A DNA stretch of 33,880 nt from Sedimentitalea sp042687825 (GTDB taxonomy: Bacteria; Pseudomonadota; Alphaproteobacteria; Rhodobacterales; Rhodobacteraceae): contig NZ_JBHUQE010000028.1 in the NCBI RefSeq assembly GCF_042687825.1, positions 1 to 33,880 on the forward strand, written 5' to 3'. The translations under genes and the position numbers were made by a program. The stretch's first letter is position 1, and each line of letters begins with the position of its first letter. This document shows positions 16,383-25,700 of this stretch, piece after piece. Below the pieces are notes generated by a model. It was not told the origin of the DNA. It was given only the letters and a program-made list of their open reading frames with translations, and did no database searches.

Positions 16383-16616
16383 ACGAGCACTTGGAGCGGC
16401 ACGAAAACGGGACACGTCCATTGGACGAACGGTGTGGACTTCAGCTTGCTCGAACCCGTGGCGATGGCCTCCAGCGATCTACTGGAGGTCTCCCGATCCA
16501 CTCTGAACACCCGTTCTGAAGCCGCCAACAGCGCGCCAGAACACGGGGGCCGAAAACGGGGGCCCGTTGGGGTCTGCGGGTGCGTCGGGTGCTTGTTTTC
16601 TTGAGTGAGAGGCCGA

Positions 16617-16691
16617 TGGCTGGGGTGGTAGGATTCGAACCTACGATACACAGTACCAAAAACTGCTGCCTTACCACTTGGCTACACCCCA
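16617..16691 (-). tRNA. tRNA-Gln (anticodon TTG)
   Basis: On the minus strand: acceptor TGGGGTG pairs with CACCCCA, anticodon stem CAG/CTG brackets a loop containing TTG, and the T arm reads CGTAGG-TTCGAAT-CCTACC. Discriminator G (16620) is followed by an encoded CCA (16619-16617). The 72-base body length is normal for tRNA-Gln. Confidence 0.95.
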
Positions 16692-16759
16692 ACGGTGAGC
16701 GGCTAATTAAGCTGCTCGGCACGGCTGCGCAAGACCTGATCTTTCAAAAAATTCGCTGA

Positions 16760-18079
16760 TCATTCTCTGGGAGCCTCGCGGTTGAGCAGGTCATCCTGTG
16801 GCTGTTCGGCGCGTTCCTCGGCGATGATCCGGTCCAGATCCTGGTTCTCGGTCGCAGTGACATCTTGGGCGGCTGCAACCGGCCGGGATGGCGGAATCGG
16901 AGTGGCGGCGACATGCGGGCGGGTTTCGGCCGCGCGCTCCGGCAGCATCCCCGACACCCGAATACTCGGCTCAGGCATGGCGATACCCGCCCGGTCAAAG
17001 GCCAGTATGGTCAGCCGGATCGCCTCGCTGCGGGCCAGGGTGATCGACGTTTCGTGCTGCGCGATCCAGCCCGTCATCTTCAGCGAGACCGTGCTGTCGC
17101 CGATACTGTCGACCCAGGCCGAAACCGCAGGATCGGGCAACACGAAGGGCAGCGCATTCAGCGTCTCCAGTGCCACGCGCCGGGCCTGCGCCAGATCGGT
17201 GTCCGGAGCGACGGCAAGATCGAACTGGAAGCGGCGTTCGTCGTTGAGGGTGAAATTCACGATTCGGCTCTTGAATACCGTGGCGTTGGGGATTCGAATG
17301 TGGTTGCCGTCAAAGCTGAGCAGGATCGTGGCGCGGCTGGTCAGGCGAATGACCTTTCCGGTGTCGCCGCCGATCTCGATGGTATCGTTGGGACGAAAAG
17401 GCTGACGGATCGACAACAGAATCGAGGCGATAAAATTCTCGACCGTGTCGCGCACCGCGAACCCGATGGCCAGTCCGACGATGCCGGCCGCGCCCAGGAT
17501 GGTTGACAGCAGCGCGCTGGCCCCCAGAATATCCAGTCCGACCACGATTCCGGCGACGACAAAGACCAAGCGCACAATCTGGCGGTAAATGTCGGCGATA
17601 AAGGCGTTCGGCGCCAACCGGTCCCAGGGCTGCCGCAGGCGCGCCAGAAAGGTGCCCAGCAGGACGACTCCCCCAAAGGCCAGAACAGCGATGCTGAGCA
17701 GCGGCAGATAGGCGACCGACTGGGCGATCCGCGCCCGAAACCGGTCGATTGCCGGGTTCAGGCGTTCAACAACGTCAGTCGTCTCGGTCACCTGATTTTC
17801 GATCGCAACAACCCCCTCGACGCGGCTGATCAGATCGTTCAGGCGCTGCGCCGCGTCCCGGTCGACAGTATGGCCGCGCAGGGTGACGATTCCGGACGTG
17901 ACGGTGACGGAAACCCCGTCATAGGCCTCCAGTTCGGACAGGATGTCGCGGATACGCACGGCGATGGCCGCATCCTGCGCGGCGCTGTCCTGCACCTCGA
18001 TCGTGCCGGTGGGCTGGGTGGTTTGAGCGGTCGCCAGACCGGGCAGCAGGCAGATCAGGCAAACGAGCAGGACACGCAT
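16760..18079 (-). CDS. MscS-type mechanosensitive channel with periplasmic BON domain
   Basis: The 439-residue product begins with a signal peptide (MRVLLVCLICLLPGLATAQ). A BON domain follows at about 38-98 (VRIRDILSELEAYDGVSVTV, then GIVTLRGHTVDRDAAQRLND). Three membrane segments lie near 121-146, 168-186 and 188-225; the last (ILGAAGIVGLAIGFAVRDTVENFIAS) is the pore-lining MscS helix. The cytoplasmic beta domain (DTGKVIRLTSRATILLSFDG, IRIPNATVF) comes next, and the tail is charged and probably disordered. It would release solutes in osmotic downshock, while the BON domain may bind lipid or envelope. The ATG at 18079 is preferred over a TTG 11 codons upstream, since it begins the signal peptide. 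It is divergent from accA. Confidence 0.9.
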   Translation of the reverse strand: MRVLLVCLICLLPGLATAQTTQPTGTIEVQDSAAQDAAIAVRIRDILSELEAYDGVSVTVTSGIVTLRGHTVDRDAAQRLNDLISRVEGVVAIENQVTETTDVVERLNPAIDRFRARIAQSVAYLPLLSIAVLAFGGVVLLGTFLARLRQPWDRLAPNAFIADIYRQIVRLVFVVAGIVVGLDILGASALLSTILGAAGIVGLAIGFAVRDTVENFIASILLSIRQPFRPNDTIEIGGDTGKVIRLTSRATILLSFDGNHIRIPNATVFKSRIVNFTLNDERRFQFDLAVAPDTDLAQARRVALETLNALPFVLPDPAVSAWVDSIGDSTVSLKMTGWIAQHETSITLARSEAIRLTILAFDRAGIAMPEPSIRVSGMLPERAAETRPHVAATPIPPSRPVAAAQDVTATENQDLDRIIAEERAEQPQDDLLNREAPRE

Positions 18080-18302
18080 GGCAAACAGGCTTTCATCAAA
18101 GGCACGGTGCAAAAGTGGCGCAGCCTGCTCCGATTGCCAACGGATTTCTTGTGCAGACCGGCCCGATCATTCGGCCTTGGCTGCTTGTCCGTCGGGCCGG
18201 CAGCGGCGCGCACGAGTCTTCTTGGGTCGATCCGTTGGACCAGTGTGAATTGCAATCCGCTCGGTCATTGGCCATATACGATTCAATTCATGGAGCCCGG
18301 CA

Positions 18303-19265
18303 ATGACCCAATATCTGGATTTCGAAAAACCTCTGGCAGAGATCGAAGGCAAAGCGGAAGAGCTGCGCGCCCTGGCACGGGCGAATTCCGAGATGGATAT
18401 CGCCGACGAGGCTGCCGGGCTGGACGCCAAGGCGGCCAAGCTGCTGCAGGATCTCTACAAAGACCTGACGCCATGGCGCAAATGCCAGGTCGCGCGTCAT
18501 CCCGAGCGGCCGCATTGCAAGGACTATATCAGCGCTCTGTTCACCGAATTCACACCGCTGGCCGGCGACCGGAACTTTGCCGACGATCTGGCGGTGATGG
18601 GCGGGCTGGCGCGGTTCAAGGATCAGCCGGTGATGGTGATCGGCCATGAAAAGGGCAGCGACACCAAATCCCGCATCGAACGCAATTTCGGCATGGCCCG
18701 CCCCGAGGGGTATCGCAAGGCGGTGCGCCTGTTGCAGATGGCCGACCGCTTTGGTCTGCCCGTGGTGTCGCTGGTGGACACGGCCGGCGCTTATCCCGGC
18801 AAGGGGGCCGAGGAACGCGGCCAGTCCGAGGCCATCGCCCGCTCGACCGAGGCCTGTTTGCAGATCGGTGTGCCGCTGGTCAGCGTGATCATCGGCGAGG
18901 GCGGATCGGGCGGCGCCGTGGCATTTGCCACTGCCAACCGCGTGGCAATGCTGGAACACTCGATCTATTCGGTGATCAGCCCCGAAGGCTGCGCCTCGAT
19001 CCTGTGGAAGAACGCCGAAAAGATGCGCGAAGCCGCCGAGGCGTTGCGCCTGACGGCCCAGGATCTCAAGAAGCTGGGCGTGATCGACCGGGTCATCCCG
19101 GAACCTCTGGGCGGCGCGCATCGCGACAAGGATCGCGCCATTGCATCGGTCAAAAAGGCCATTTCCGCGATGCTGAAGGAATTCAAGGGCATGGACCGGG
19201 CCGGTCTGATCCAAGACCGGCGCACCAAGTATCTGGACATGGGCTCCAAGGGGCTGGCGGCCTGA
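18303..19265 (+). CDS. accA: Acetyl-CoA carboxylase carboxyltransferase subunit alpha
   Basis: AccA (320 residues) pairs with AccD to transfer the carboxyl group from biotin to acetyl-CoA, the first step of fatty-acid synthesis. Visible hallmarks are FEKPLAEIEGKAEELR at the N-terminus, GHEKGSDTKSRIERNFGMARPEGYRKA, VDTAGAYPGKGAEERGQSEA and IIGEGGSGGAVA (the oxyanion and acyl-CoA pocket region), then YSVISPEGCASILWK. The length is standard. GGAG lies 8 bases before the ATG. pheS follows on the same strand after 133 bases. Confidence 0.97.
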   Translation: MTQYLDFEKPLAEIEGKAEELRALARANSEMDIADEAAGLDAKAAKLLQDLYKDLTPWRKCQVARHPERPHCKDYISALFTEFTPLAGDRNFADDLAVMGGLARFKDQPVMVIGHEKGSDTKSRIERNFGMARPEGYRKAVRLLQMADRFGLPVVSLVDTAGAYPGKGAEERGQSEAIARSTEACLQIGVPLVSVIIGEGGSGGAVAFATANRVAMLEHSIYSVISPEGCASILWKNAEKMREAAEALRLTAQDLKKLGVIDRVIPEPLGGAHRDKDRAIASVKKAISAMLKEFKGMDRAGLIQDRRTKYLDMGSKGLAA

Positions 19266-19398
19266 TCGCGCCAAGTCGGCACCGGTCCTGCTGCAAACCC
19301 GCCGCAGGGTGGCGCTGCGCGCCGGTCCATCCCCATCGCCGTCTTGCAATCGCAGCATGGGGCGGCTAGCACGTCCGGAACACTAGTCGGGGGCCGTC

Positions 19399-20472
19399 AT
19401 GGACGATCTGAAAGCCAAATATCTGGGCCAAATCGCAGATGCAGCGGATGAATCCGCGCTGGAAGCTATTCGCGTCACCGCAGTCGGCAAAAAGGGCGAG
19501 GTTGCCCTGAAGATGCGCGAACTCGGCAAGATGACGGCCGAAGAACGCCAGGTGGCCGGCCCGGCGCTGAATGCCCTGAAGGCCGAAATCAATTCCGCCA
19601 TCACCGCGAAAAAGGCCGCTCTGGCCGATGCCGCACTGGATGAACGCCTGCGCACCGAATGGCTGGACGTGACCCTGCCGGCGCGCAGCCGTGGCCAGGG
19701 TACGGTACATCCGGTGTCGCAGGTCACCGAAGAGGTCACCGCGATCTTTGCCGAGCTGGGATTCTCGGTGGCCGAGGGTCCGCGTATCGACACCGACTGG
19801 TACAATTTCGACGCGCTGAACATCCCCGGCCACCACCCGGCCCGGGCCGAGATGGACACGTTCTATATGCATCGGGCAAAAGGCGACAATCGCCCGCCGC
19901 ATGTTCTGCGCACCCATACCAGCCCGGTGCAGATCCGCACCATGGAGGCCCGCGGCGCGCCACTGCGCATCATCTGCCCCGGCGGCGTCTATCGCGCCGA
20001 CTATGACCAGACCCACACCCCGATGTTCCACCAGGTCGAAGGTCTGGCCATCGACAAGGACATCTCGATGGCCAACCTGAAATGGGTGCTGGAAGAGTTC
20101 TTTTCGGCGTTTTTCGAGATCGACGGCATCAAGACCCGGTTCCGCGCCAGCCATTTTCCATTCACCGAACCGTCGGCCGAGGTGGACATTCAATGTTCGT
20201 GGATCGACGGACAGCTGCGCATCGGCGAGGGCGATGACTGGATGGAAGTTCTGGGCAGCGGCATGGTGCATCCCAAGGTCCTGCAGGCCGGCGGCATCGA
20301 CCCCGAGCTGTGGCAGGGCTTTGCCTTTGGCATGGGCATCGACCGCATCGCCATGCTGAAATACGGCATTCCGGATTTGCGCGCGTTCTTTGATTCCGAC
20401 CTGCGCTGGCTGCGGCATTACGGGTTTTCGGCGCTGGACATGCCGACCCTGCATGGTGGTTTGAGCCAGTAA
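19399..20472 (+). CDS. pheS: Phenylalanyl-tRNA synthetase alpha subunit
   Basis: Class II aminoacyl-tRNA synthetase catalytic subunit (357 residues). An N-terminal coiled coil (about 1-90) precedes the catalytic core. The core contains RTHTSPVQIRTME, the motif 2 region PGGVYRADYDQTHTPMFHQVEGL, the SHFPFTEPSAEVDI strand and motif 3 GFAFGMGIDRIAMLKYGIPD. The partner pheT is not within the next 13 kb, so the subunits are unlinked here or separated by an insertion; the next gene is a cupin 123 bases away. Confidence 0.97.
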   Translation: MDDLKAKYLGQIADAADESALEAIRVTAVGKKGEVALKMRELGKMTAEERQVAGPALNALKAEINSAITAKKAALADAALDERLRTEWLDVTLPARSRGQGTVHPVSQVTEEVTAIFAELGFSVAEGPRIDTDWYNFDALNIPGHHPARAEMDTFYMHRAKGDNRPPHVLRTHTSPVQIRTMEARGAPLRIICPGGVYRADYDQTHTPMFHQVEGLAIDKDISMANLKWVLEEFFSAFFEIDGIKTRFRASHFPFTEPSAEVDIQCSWIDGQLRIGEGDDWMEVLGSGMVHPKVLQAGGIDPELWQGFAFGMGIDRIAMLKYGIPDLRAFFDSDLRWLRHYGFSALDMPTLHGGLSQ

Positions 20473-20595
20473 CGCCCCCTGCCCCGACGCGCCCACGCAA
20501 GCGGCGCCTGACCTGAATCGACCTTTCCAGTCGGCGCCTCCTCGGTCTAGGATCGCGGAACCGATCAGGGCTTTATGGCAAAAAGGGTATTGGCG

Positions 20596-21003
20596 ATGGA
20601 CATCAAGACCAGCGGGTCGCGGCCTTCGGGCGTTGGCCCTGCGGAATACTTCACCGGCAGGGTCCGGCTGGACCCGGTGATCGAAGCGCCCGAGCCTGCC
20701 CGGGTGCGGTCGCTCATCGTCACCTTTGAACCCGCCGCCCGAACCGCCTGGCACACGCATCCGCTGGGCCAGACGCTGGTGGTGCTGTCCGGTCTGGGCC
20801 TGGCGCAAAGCTGGAACGGCCCCGTTCACACCATCAGACCCGGTGACACAGTCTGGTTCGAACCGGGCGAAAAGCACTGGCACGGGGCGGCGCCGGATGT
20901 GGCGATGAGCCATCTGGCCATTCAGGAGGAACTGGATGGCTCCACCGCGACCTGGCTTGAGCCGGTGACTGACGATCAGTATTCGCCCGCCACCCCGGAC
21001 TGA
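20596..21003 (+). CDS. Small cupin-domain protein
   Basis: A single-domain cupin of 135 residues. Metal-binding motif 1 is visible as HTHPLGQTLVVLSGLG and motif 2 as PGDTVWFEPGEKHWHGA, together giving the usual histidines and glutamate for a metal site. It ends in the family's characteristic AIQEELDG...W.EPV.D.QY. Relatives are annotated variously as carboxymuconolactone-associated cupins or mandelonitrile-lyase-like; no activity can be fixed. The start at 20596 has AAGGG about 9 bases upstream and matches the family N-terminus (MDIK). An upstream ATG at 20575 would add seven residues. Confidence 0.85.
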   Translation: MDIKTSGSRPSGVGPAEYFTGRVRLDPVIEAPEPARVRSLIVTFEPAARTAWHTHPLGQTLVVLSGLGLAQSWNGPVHTIRPGDTVWFEPGEKHWHGAAPDVAMSHLAIQEELDGSTATWLEPVTDDQYSPATPD

Positions 21004-21051
21004 CCCCGCCTGTCCGCTTTGGAAATTCATGCCGCCCGCGCAACGGCCGGT

Positions 21052-22452
21052 TCAGATCGCGTATTCCTGCGAGATGCGGCGCAGGACAGACGGCTTGACG
21101 ATCTGTTTGCTACCCTTCTCATAGGGTCGTGACCGGGTGATTTCACCCGCCTTGATAGCCTGGATGATCCGATCGGTTTCGTCATGCGAGGCAACCTCGT
21201 CCCGTTCGCCCAGAACCTCGGTAACAACCCTCTCGGTGATCGCCTCGCCCGTGACAAGCTCAGCAATTTTGGCCAGGATGGGCCGCTCTTCCATCAGATA
21301 CGCATGCTCGCCGGCGGGGAAATCGGTGATGTTCTCTGCTGGGGTCGAGGCCAGCGCCGCCGACCAGTGCGGGATCGTGTTGTCCCCCCCGCCCATGGCA
21401 AAGTCGATCGGCGACGGCGTCACGCCCGGCGTATAGGACGGCGGCAGGCCCGGATTCCAGGTGGCACTGACCAGCGTCGTGTTCGGCTGATTGACACGCA
21501 GATGATATACCCGCCCGCCAAGACTGCCGGACAGCGGCGCCGCCAGCATGTGCCGCACCATCAGGCCGCGCGGGATCTCGCCGGTGCGTACCCAGTTCGG
21601 ATAGCGCGGGAATGTGTTGGCGCTATAGGGGTCCACAGGCAGGCCGTTGCCGGAATTGAGTACCGGATAGTGCGCCAGCCCCAATTGCTGATGCGCCTGC
21701 TGATAGGTCGGCAGATCGATCGGCAGCAGGCTGTACATGCCCGGCCAGGACGATGTGATCCGCGCCACGGTCGCGGCGGTATAGAGATCGTTGAAATATT
21801 TGACGCCGTTATAGAACCGGTCAAGCTGGCCGAAATAGCCGTAAAAGGGCGAGCCGACGGAAATCATGCCGCGCAGGTCGTCTGCCAGCTGCGGCTGACT
21901 GGAAAGCAACAGCTTGGCCACCATGCCCCCCATGCTGTGTCCGACCAGATAGGTATCGTGCAGCATGTTCTGACCGGTCAGGTTCAGCGACCGGGCCATC
22001 ATCGTCTGCAACACCTGGGTCAGATAGCCGACCGAGGTCATCACCTTGCGCCGCCAGTCCCAGCCAAAGACCAGCAAGTTTATGTTCAGGTGATCGCGGA
22101 AATAGGTGATCGCGTCCCGATAAGGATGGACGAAACAGAAATCCAGATCGCCCTCGGCGACGACGATCCGATCCTGGGTGTCGAACCCGGCATCGTCGAT
22201 CGGCAGCTGATGCGCTTCGCCGAACAACAGTCCCAGATCCACCCAGATCACACGGCGAAAAGCGCTGATCGGTTGCGGCGTACCGTTGAACGCGGACCAA
22301 GACTGGTGCAGCGCCGACCCGAGGCCGCCGGGCAGCAAAATGATCGTCGGCCGGGCGGGATCGTAGCTTTGAAAGAAGTCATCCAGAGACTTGTGCAGAA
22401 AGCCCATCGTCTCGGTGTCGATGGCGCCAAAATAGGCATTGGAGTCAGGCAT
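21052..22452 (-). CDS. LCAT-like alpha/beta hydrolase (putative lipase/acyltransferase)
   Basis: The 466-residue product has IILLPGGLGSALHQSW (residues 37-52, oxyanion region), WDWRRK near 131, and the nucleophile elbow VGHSMGGM with Ser173. Candidate acid and base residues are Asp in GGGDNTIPHWSAA and His in GEHAYLMEE. This order is that of the lecithin:cholesterol acyltransferase/PGAP1-like group. No signal peptide is seen. The ATG at 22452 has AGGGG about 9 bases upstream; the frame is open 77 codons further but without family likeness. It is divergent from the cyclase-like gene and converges with the cupin. The substrate is unknown; membrane or storage lipid is a guess. Confidence 0.78.
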   Translation of the reverse strand: MPDSNAYFGAIDTETMGFLHKSLDDFFQSYDPARPTIILLPGGLGSALHQSWSAFNGTPQPISAFRRVIWVDLGLLFGEAHQLPIDDAGFDTQDRIVVAEGDLDFCFVHPYRDAITYFRDHLNINLLVFGWDWRRKVMTSVGYLTQVLQTMMARSLNLTGQNMLHDTYLVGHSMGGMVAKLLLSSQPQLADDLRGMISVGSPFYGYFGQLDRFYNGVKYFNDLYTAATVARITSSWPGMYSLLPIDLPTYQQAHQQLGLAHYPVLNSGNGLPVDPYSANTFPRYPNWVRTGEIPRGLMVRHMLAAPLSGSLGGRVYHLRVNQPNTTLVSATWNPGLPPSYTPGVTPSPIDFAMGGGDNTIPHWSAALASTPAENITDFPAGEHAYLMEERPILAKIAELVTGEAITERVVTEVLGERDEVASHDETDRIIQAIKAGEITRSRPYEKGSKQIVKPSVLRRISQEYAI

Positions 22453-22725
22453 GACAAAATCCCCTTCGAAAAGGAAAGCAAAAACGAATCGTAAATCTTT
22501 AGCTGGTGCTCCAATGATCCGGTGATTTCCGATTTCGGTCAACCCGCACGAGAACTGAACGCAAGTCACACAATTCACCTTATTTTCCCTTCGCCCCGCC
22601 CGGGACCACGGCCGAACCGGTCGGGCCGCAGGTGGATTGAATTTTGTGGTGACCACCAATGATGCTAGGCTTGGTGTGGACAATTCCCTTATTACGCGCG
22701 CCTATTTTTTAGAACAGTAAGGATT
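22453..22725. promoter_or_regulatory. Divergent promoter region between hydrolase and cyclase-like genes
   Basis: This 273-base spacer must hold both promoters. It contains GTGGT-G-ACCAC (22646-22656), a short perfect palindrome about 70 bases before the cyclase-like start, and AAGGA just before that ATG. AT content rises near 22700. No cAMP-receptor-type TGTGA-N6-TCACA site could be found. Confidence 0.45.
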
Positions 22726-25700
22726 ATGATCGGTTCACAATACCTCCCTCCGGCCCTGCTGCAGTGGTCGCGCATCCCATTTGACGGTGCAACGACACCT
22801 TGCATCGAGACCTTTGACGGTGCGGTTCTGATTGTGGATATTTCCGGTTCGACGGGCCTGACCGTGCGGCTGTCCCGCCTTGGCGTCACCGGTGCGGAAC
22901 AGATCAACCGCGTGCTGACGCGGTTCTTTTCGGACCTCGTCATGGCCATCGAAAAACACGGCGGCATGGTATTGGGCTACGAGGGCGACTCGGTGATTGT
23001 CGGCTGGCGGGCGACCGAAGATCAGCGGCGCACCGCGCCCCTGCTGGCCTGCTGCGCCTGCGCCACCGAGGTCCGGCGCAATTTCAGCCCGCGCCAGGTC
23101 GAGGGCCAGACCCTTGACGTGCGGATCGCGATCGGCGCCGGCAGCATTGACCTGATCCACCTTGGGCACCCGGACCGGCAGCTGTTTCTGCTGCCGGCCG
23201 GTGACGCGCTGGAAGAGGCCACTCGGCTGACCAACGAGGCCGGCCCCGGAGAGGTGCTGATTTCGCCATCGGCGGCCGCCCGCGTCCAGGCACAGTTCCG
23301 CACCGAGGCGCGCGATGACCGCGTCGCCCGCCTGATCGACGGGCGGGGCGGTGGTACGGGCTTTGCTGAAACGCAATATGCGATAAAGGCCAGGATCGAT
23401 CCGTCTGCTCTGCACGCCTATCTGCTGTCCCCGGTGCGTGCCCGGCTGGACTCGGCATTGCTGGACTGGATGGGCGAACTGCGCCGGGTCACGATGTTGT
23501 TCGCCCAGTTCGAATTGCGCGGTTCCGAACGGGATCTTGCGGCAGTGAACGCCACGGCGGTCCGGGTCGAAGAGATTGTTCGCCGGCAGGGCGGTGTGGT
23601 TCTGCGCCTGGCCCTGCGGCGCGGCCTGCTGGTGATCGACAGCGCCTTTGGCCTGCCCGGACAGGCCGACCGCAGCGAGGACTGGCGCGCAATCGCGGCG
23701 GCGATGAGATTGCAATCACTGGCGCATGAGGACGGGTTCGGCGCTTCGGCCGGCATCACGGCGGGTCGGGTGTTCTGCGGCCCGTTCGGCGCGGCGCATT
23801 GCCGGGATTACACCGTCATCGGCGCCGCCGTGAACCTGGCGGCGCGACTGCGCGATGTTGCCGCCGGGCGCATCCTGGCGGATGAGGCGGCTCAGGAGAA
23901 CAGCCTGCGGTCGATCCGTTTTGACGGCCCTTGGCCGGTGCATGTGTCCGGCATCCGGCAGCAGATCCAGACCTATATCCCGACCGGCCACGCGGCCCCG
24001 GACCCACCGCCCCTGAGCAGTCATTTCGTTGGCCGCCACGCCGAGCGCAGCCTGTTGGACACGCTGCTGCAACAAAGCCGCAGCGGTACCCGGGTGGCCA
24101 TGATCCATGGCGAGGGCGGCATTGGCAAATCGACCCTTGTCGCGTCCTTTCTGGCCGGCAGCCCCGACACCCGCGACCACGTCGCGCGCGGGGTGGCCGA
24201 TGCGCTGGACCGTCAGACGCCCTATCTGGCCTGGCGGCGTATTCTGCGCAACTGCCTGGGCCTTCCTCCGGACGGAACGCTCGGCGAAACCGACACGACC
24301 GGCATGTTGGCGCGTCTCGCGCCCGCGATCGGCGATACCGACTTTGCGCCGCTCCTGAACGATATCATCGACCTCAACCTGCCCGAAACCCGCGCCACCG
24401 CCAGCATGGCCAGCAATGTGCGCGCCGAGAATCTGCGCCAGTTGACGCGGCAATTCCTGCTGTACGAGATGCGCGAGAAGATCCGCGTTCTGGTGATCGA
24501 GGACGCGCATTGGCTGGATGACAACTCGCGCGCGCTGCTGACCGATATCATCCGCGCCGCGCCACCGCTGCTGGTGCTGGTCACCGCGCGCAACCGTCAG
24601 GTGCTGATGGCCGAACTGACCGGCCTGGCGGACAAGGATCGCGTTCTGCACGACATCCCGTTGGCGCCGCTTGGCGAAGCCGCTATCGTCGAATTGGCGC
24701 GCCACCACTTTGGCGATGACCACCTGTCCGAACCGCTGCGTCAATTCATCGTCCAGACCAGCGACGGCGTGCCGCTTTTTGTCGAGGAACTGTGCCATCT
24801 GGCGGCCGCTATGCCCAGCGACCGGCTGCCGGGATGGGCGCAGGACAGCGACGGCGTCGAACTGCCCAAGCTGCTGGAGGCGGCGATCCTGCGGCGGGTG
24901 GATTCGCTGGCGCCCAACACCCAGCGGGTTCTCAAGATCGCCAGCGTTCTGGGCCTGCGTTTCAACCCCGATCAACTGGCCCGCCTGGCGCCGCTGGTGG
25001 ATAGCGGCATAGACGTTGCCGCGGCAATCGAACGAATTCTCGAACTGCGTCTGTTCCAGCGCGACAAGGATCACCCGACCGACCTGACCTTTCGGCATCA
25101 GATCATTCGCGATCTGGTCTATGGCGGATTGCTATCCGAGCAAAAGGTCGAGACCCACGCCGCCGTCGCGCAGGCGCTTGAGGCGCGATCGGGTGCGGAC
25201 ACCATCGAGACCCTGCCGCTGTTGCTGAACCACTGGCGCCTCGCTGACGACGCCGCCAAGGTGGCGACCTATCTTGAACGTGTGGCGGCCCTGCGTCTGC
25301 GCCAGTTCGACAATGCTTCGGCGATCTCGTTGCTCTCCGAACTGATCGAACGTCTGTCGACCTCGGATCTGCCGCGCGACCGCATGCGCGACGCCCGCTG
25401 TCACATCATGCTGGGTATTGCGCAGCGCGGCCTCGGTCAGATGGCCGAGGCCGAAGCCGCGTTTCGCATCGGGCTGGCCAATCTCGGCCTGCCGCTGCCG
25501 CTCAGCCCCGGCGCGGTGGCTCTGGGGCTGGCCAAGGAGGTCCTGCGCCAATGCCGCCACCGCCTCTGGCCACGCCGGATCGCCATGGACGGCACCCGCC
25601 CTGCCGGCAAAGACCTGCTCCGCCCGGAGCTGGCTGCACAGGCGCATGAGATGCTGATCCACATCTTCTATTTCAGCGGGCAGAAGAAGCGGCTGCTGCA

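Larger units (their letters stand above)
15051..16420 (+). mobile_element. Defective IS3-family insertion sequence
   Basis: The ends are imperfect inverted repeats: left TGGACGTGTCGCGGTTTGAT and right (reverse complement) TGGACGTGTCCCGTTTTCGT, with identity resuming over GCCGCTCC. Inside are orfA and a broken orfB with a DDE integrase domain, in the normal IS3 order with a 4-base overlap. No matching target duplication is seen at the ends (ATAG left, TTGG right), so one flank may have been rearranged. The apparent length is inflated by the 134-base assembly duplication. The element lies between tRNA-Lys and tRNA-Gln. Confidence 0.92.

Noticed and set aside
14928..16691. Genomic island integrated at a tRNA gene
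   Set aside because: Only a single dead insertion sequence lies between the two tRNAs; no integrase and no repeated tRNA end were seen.
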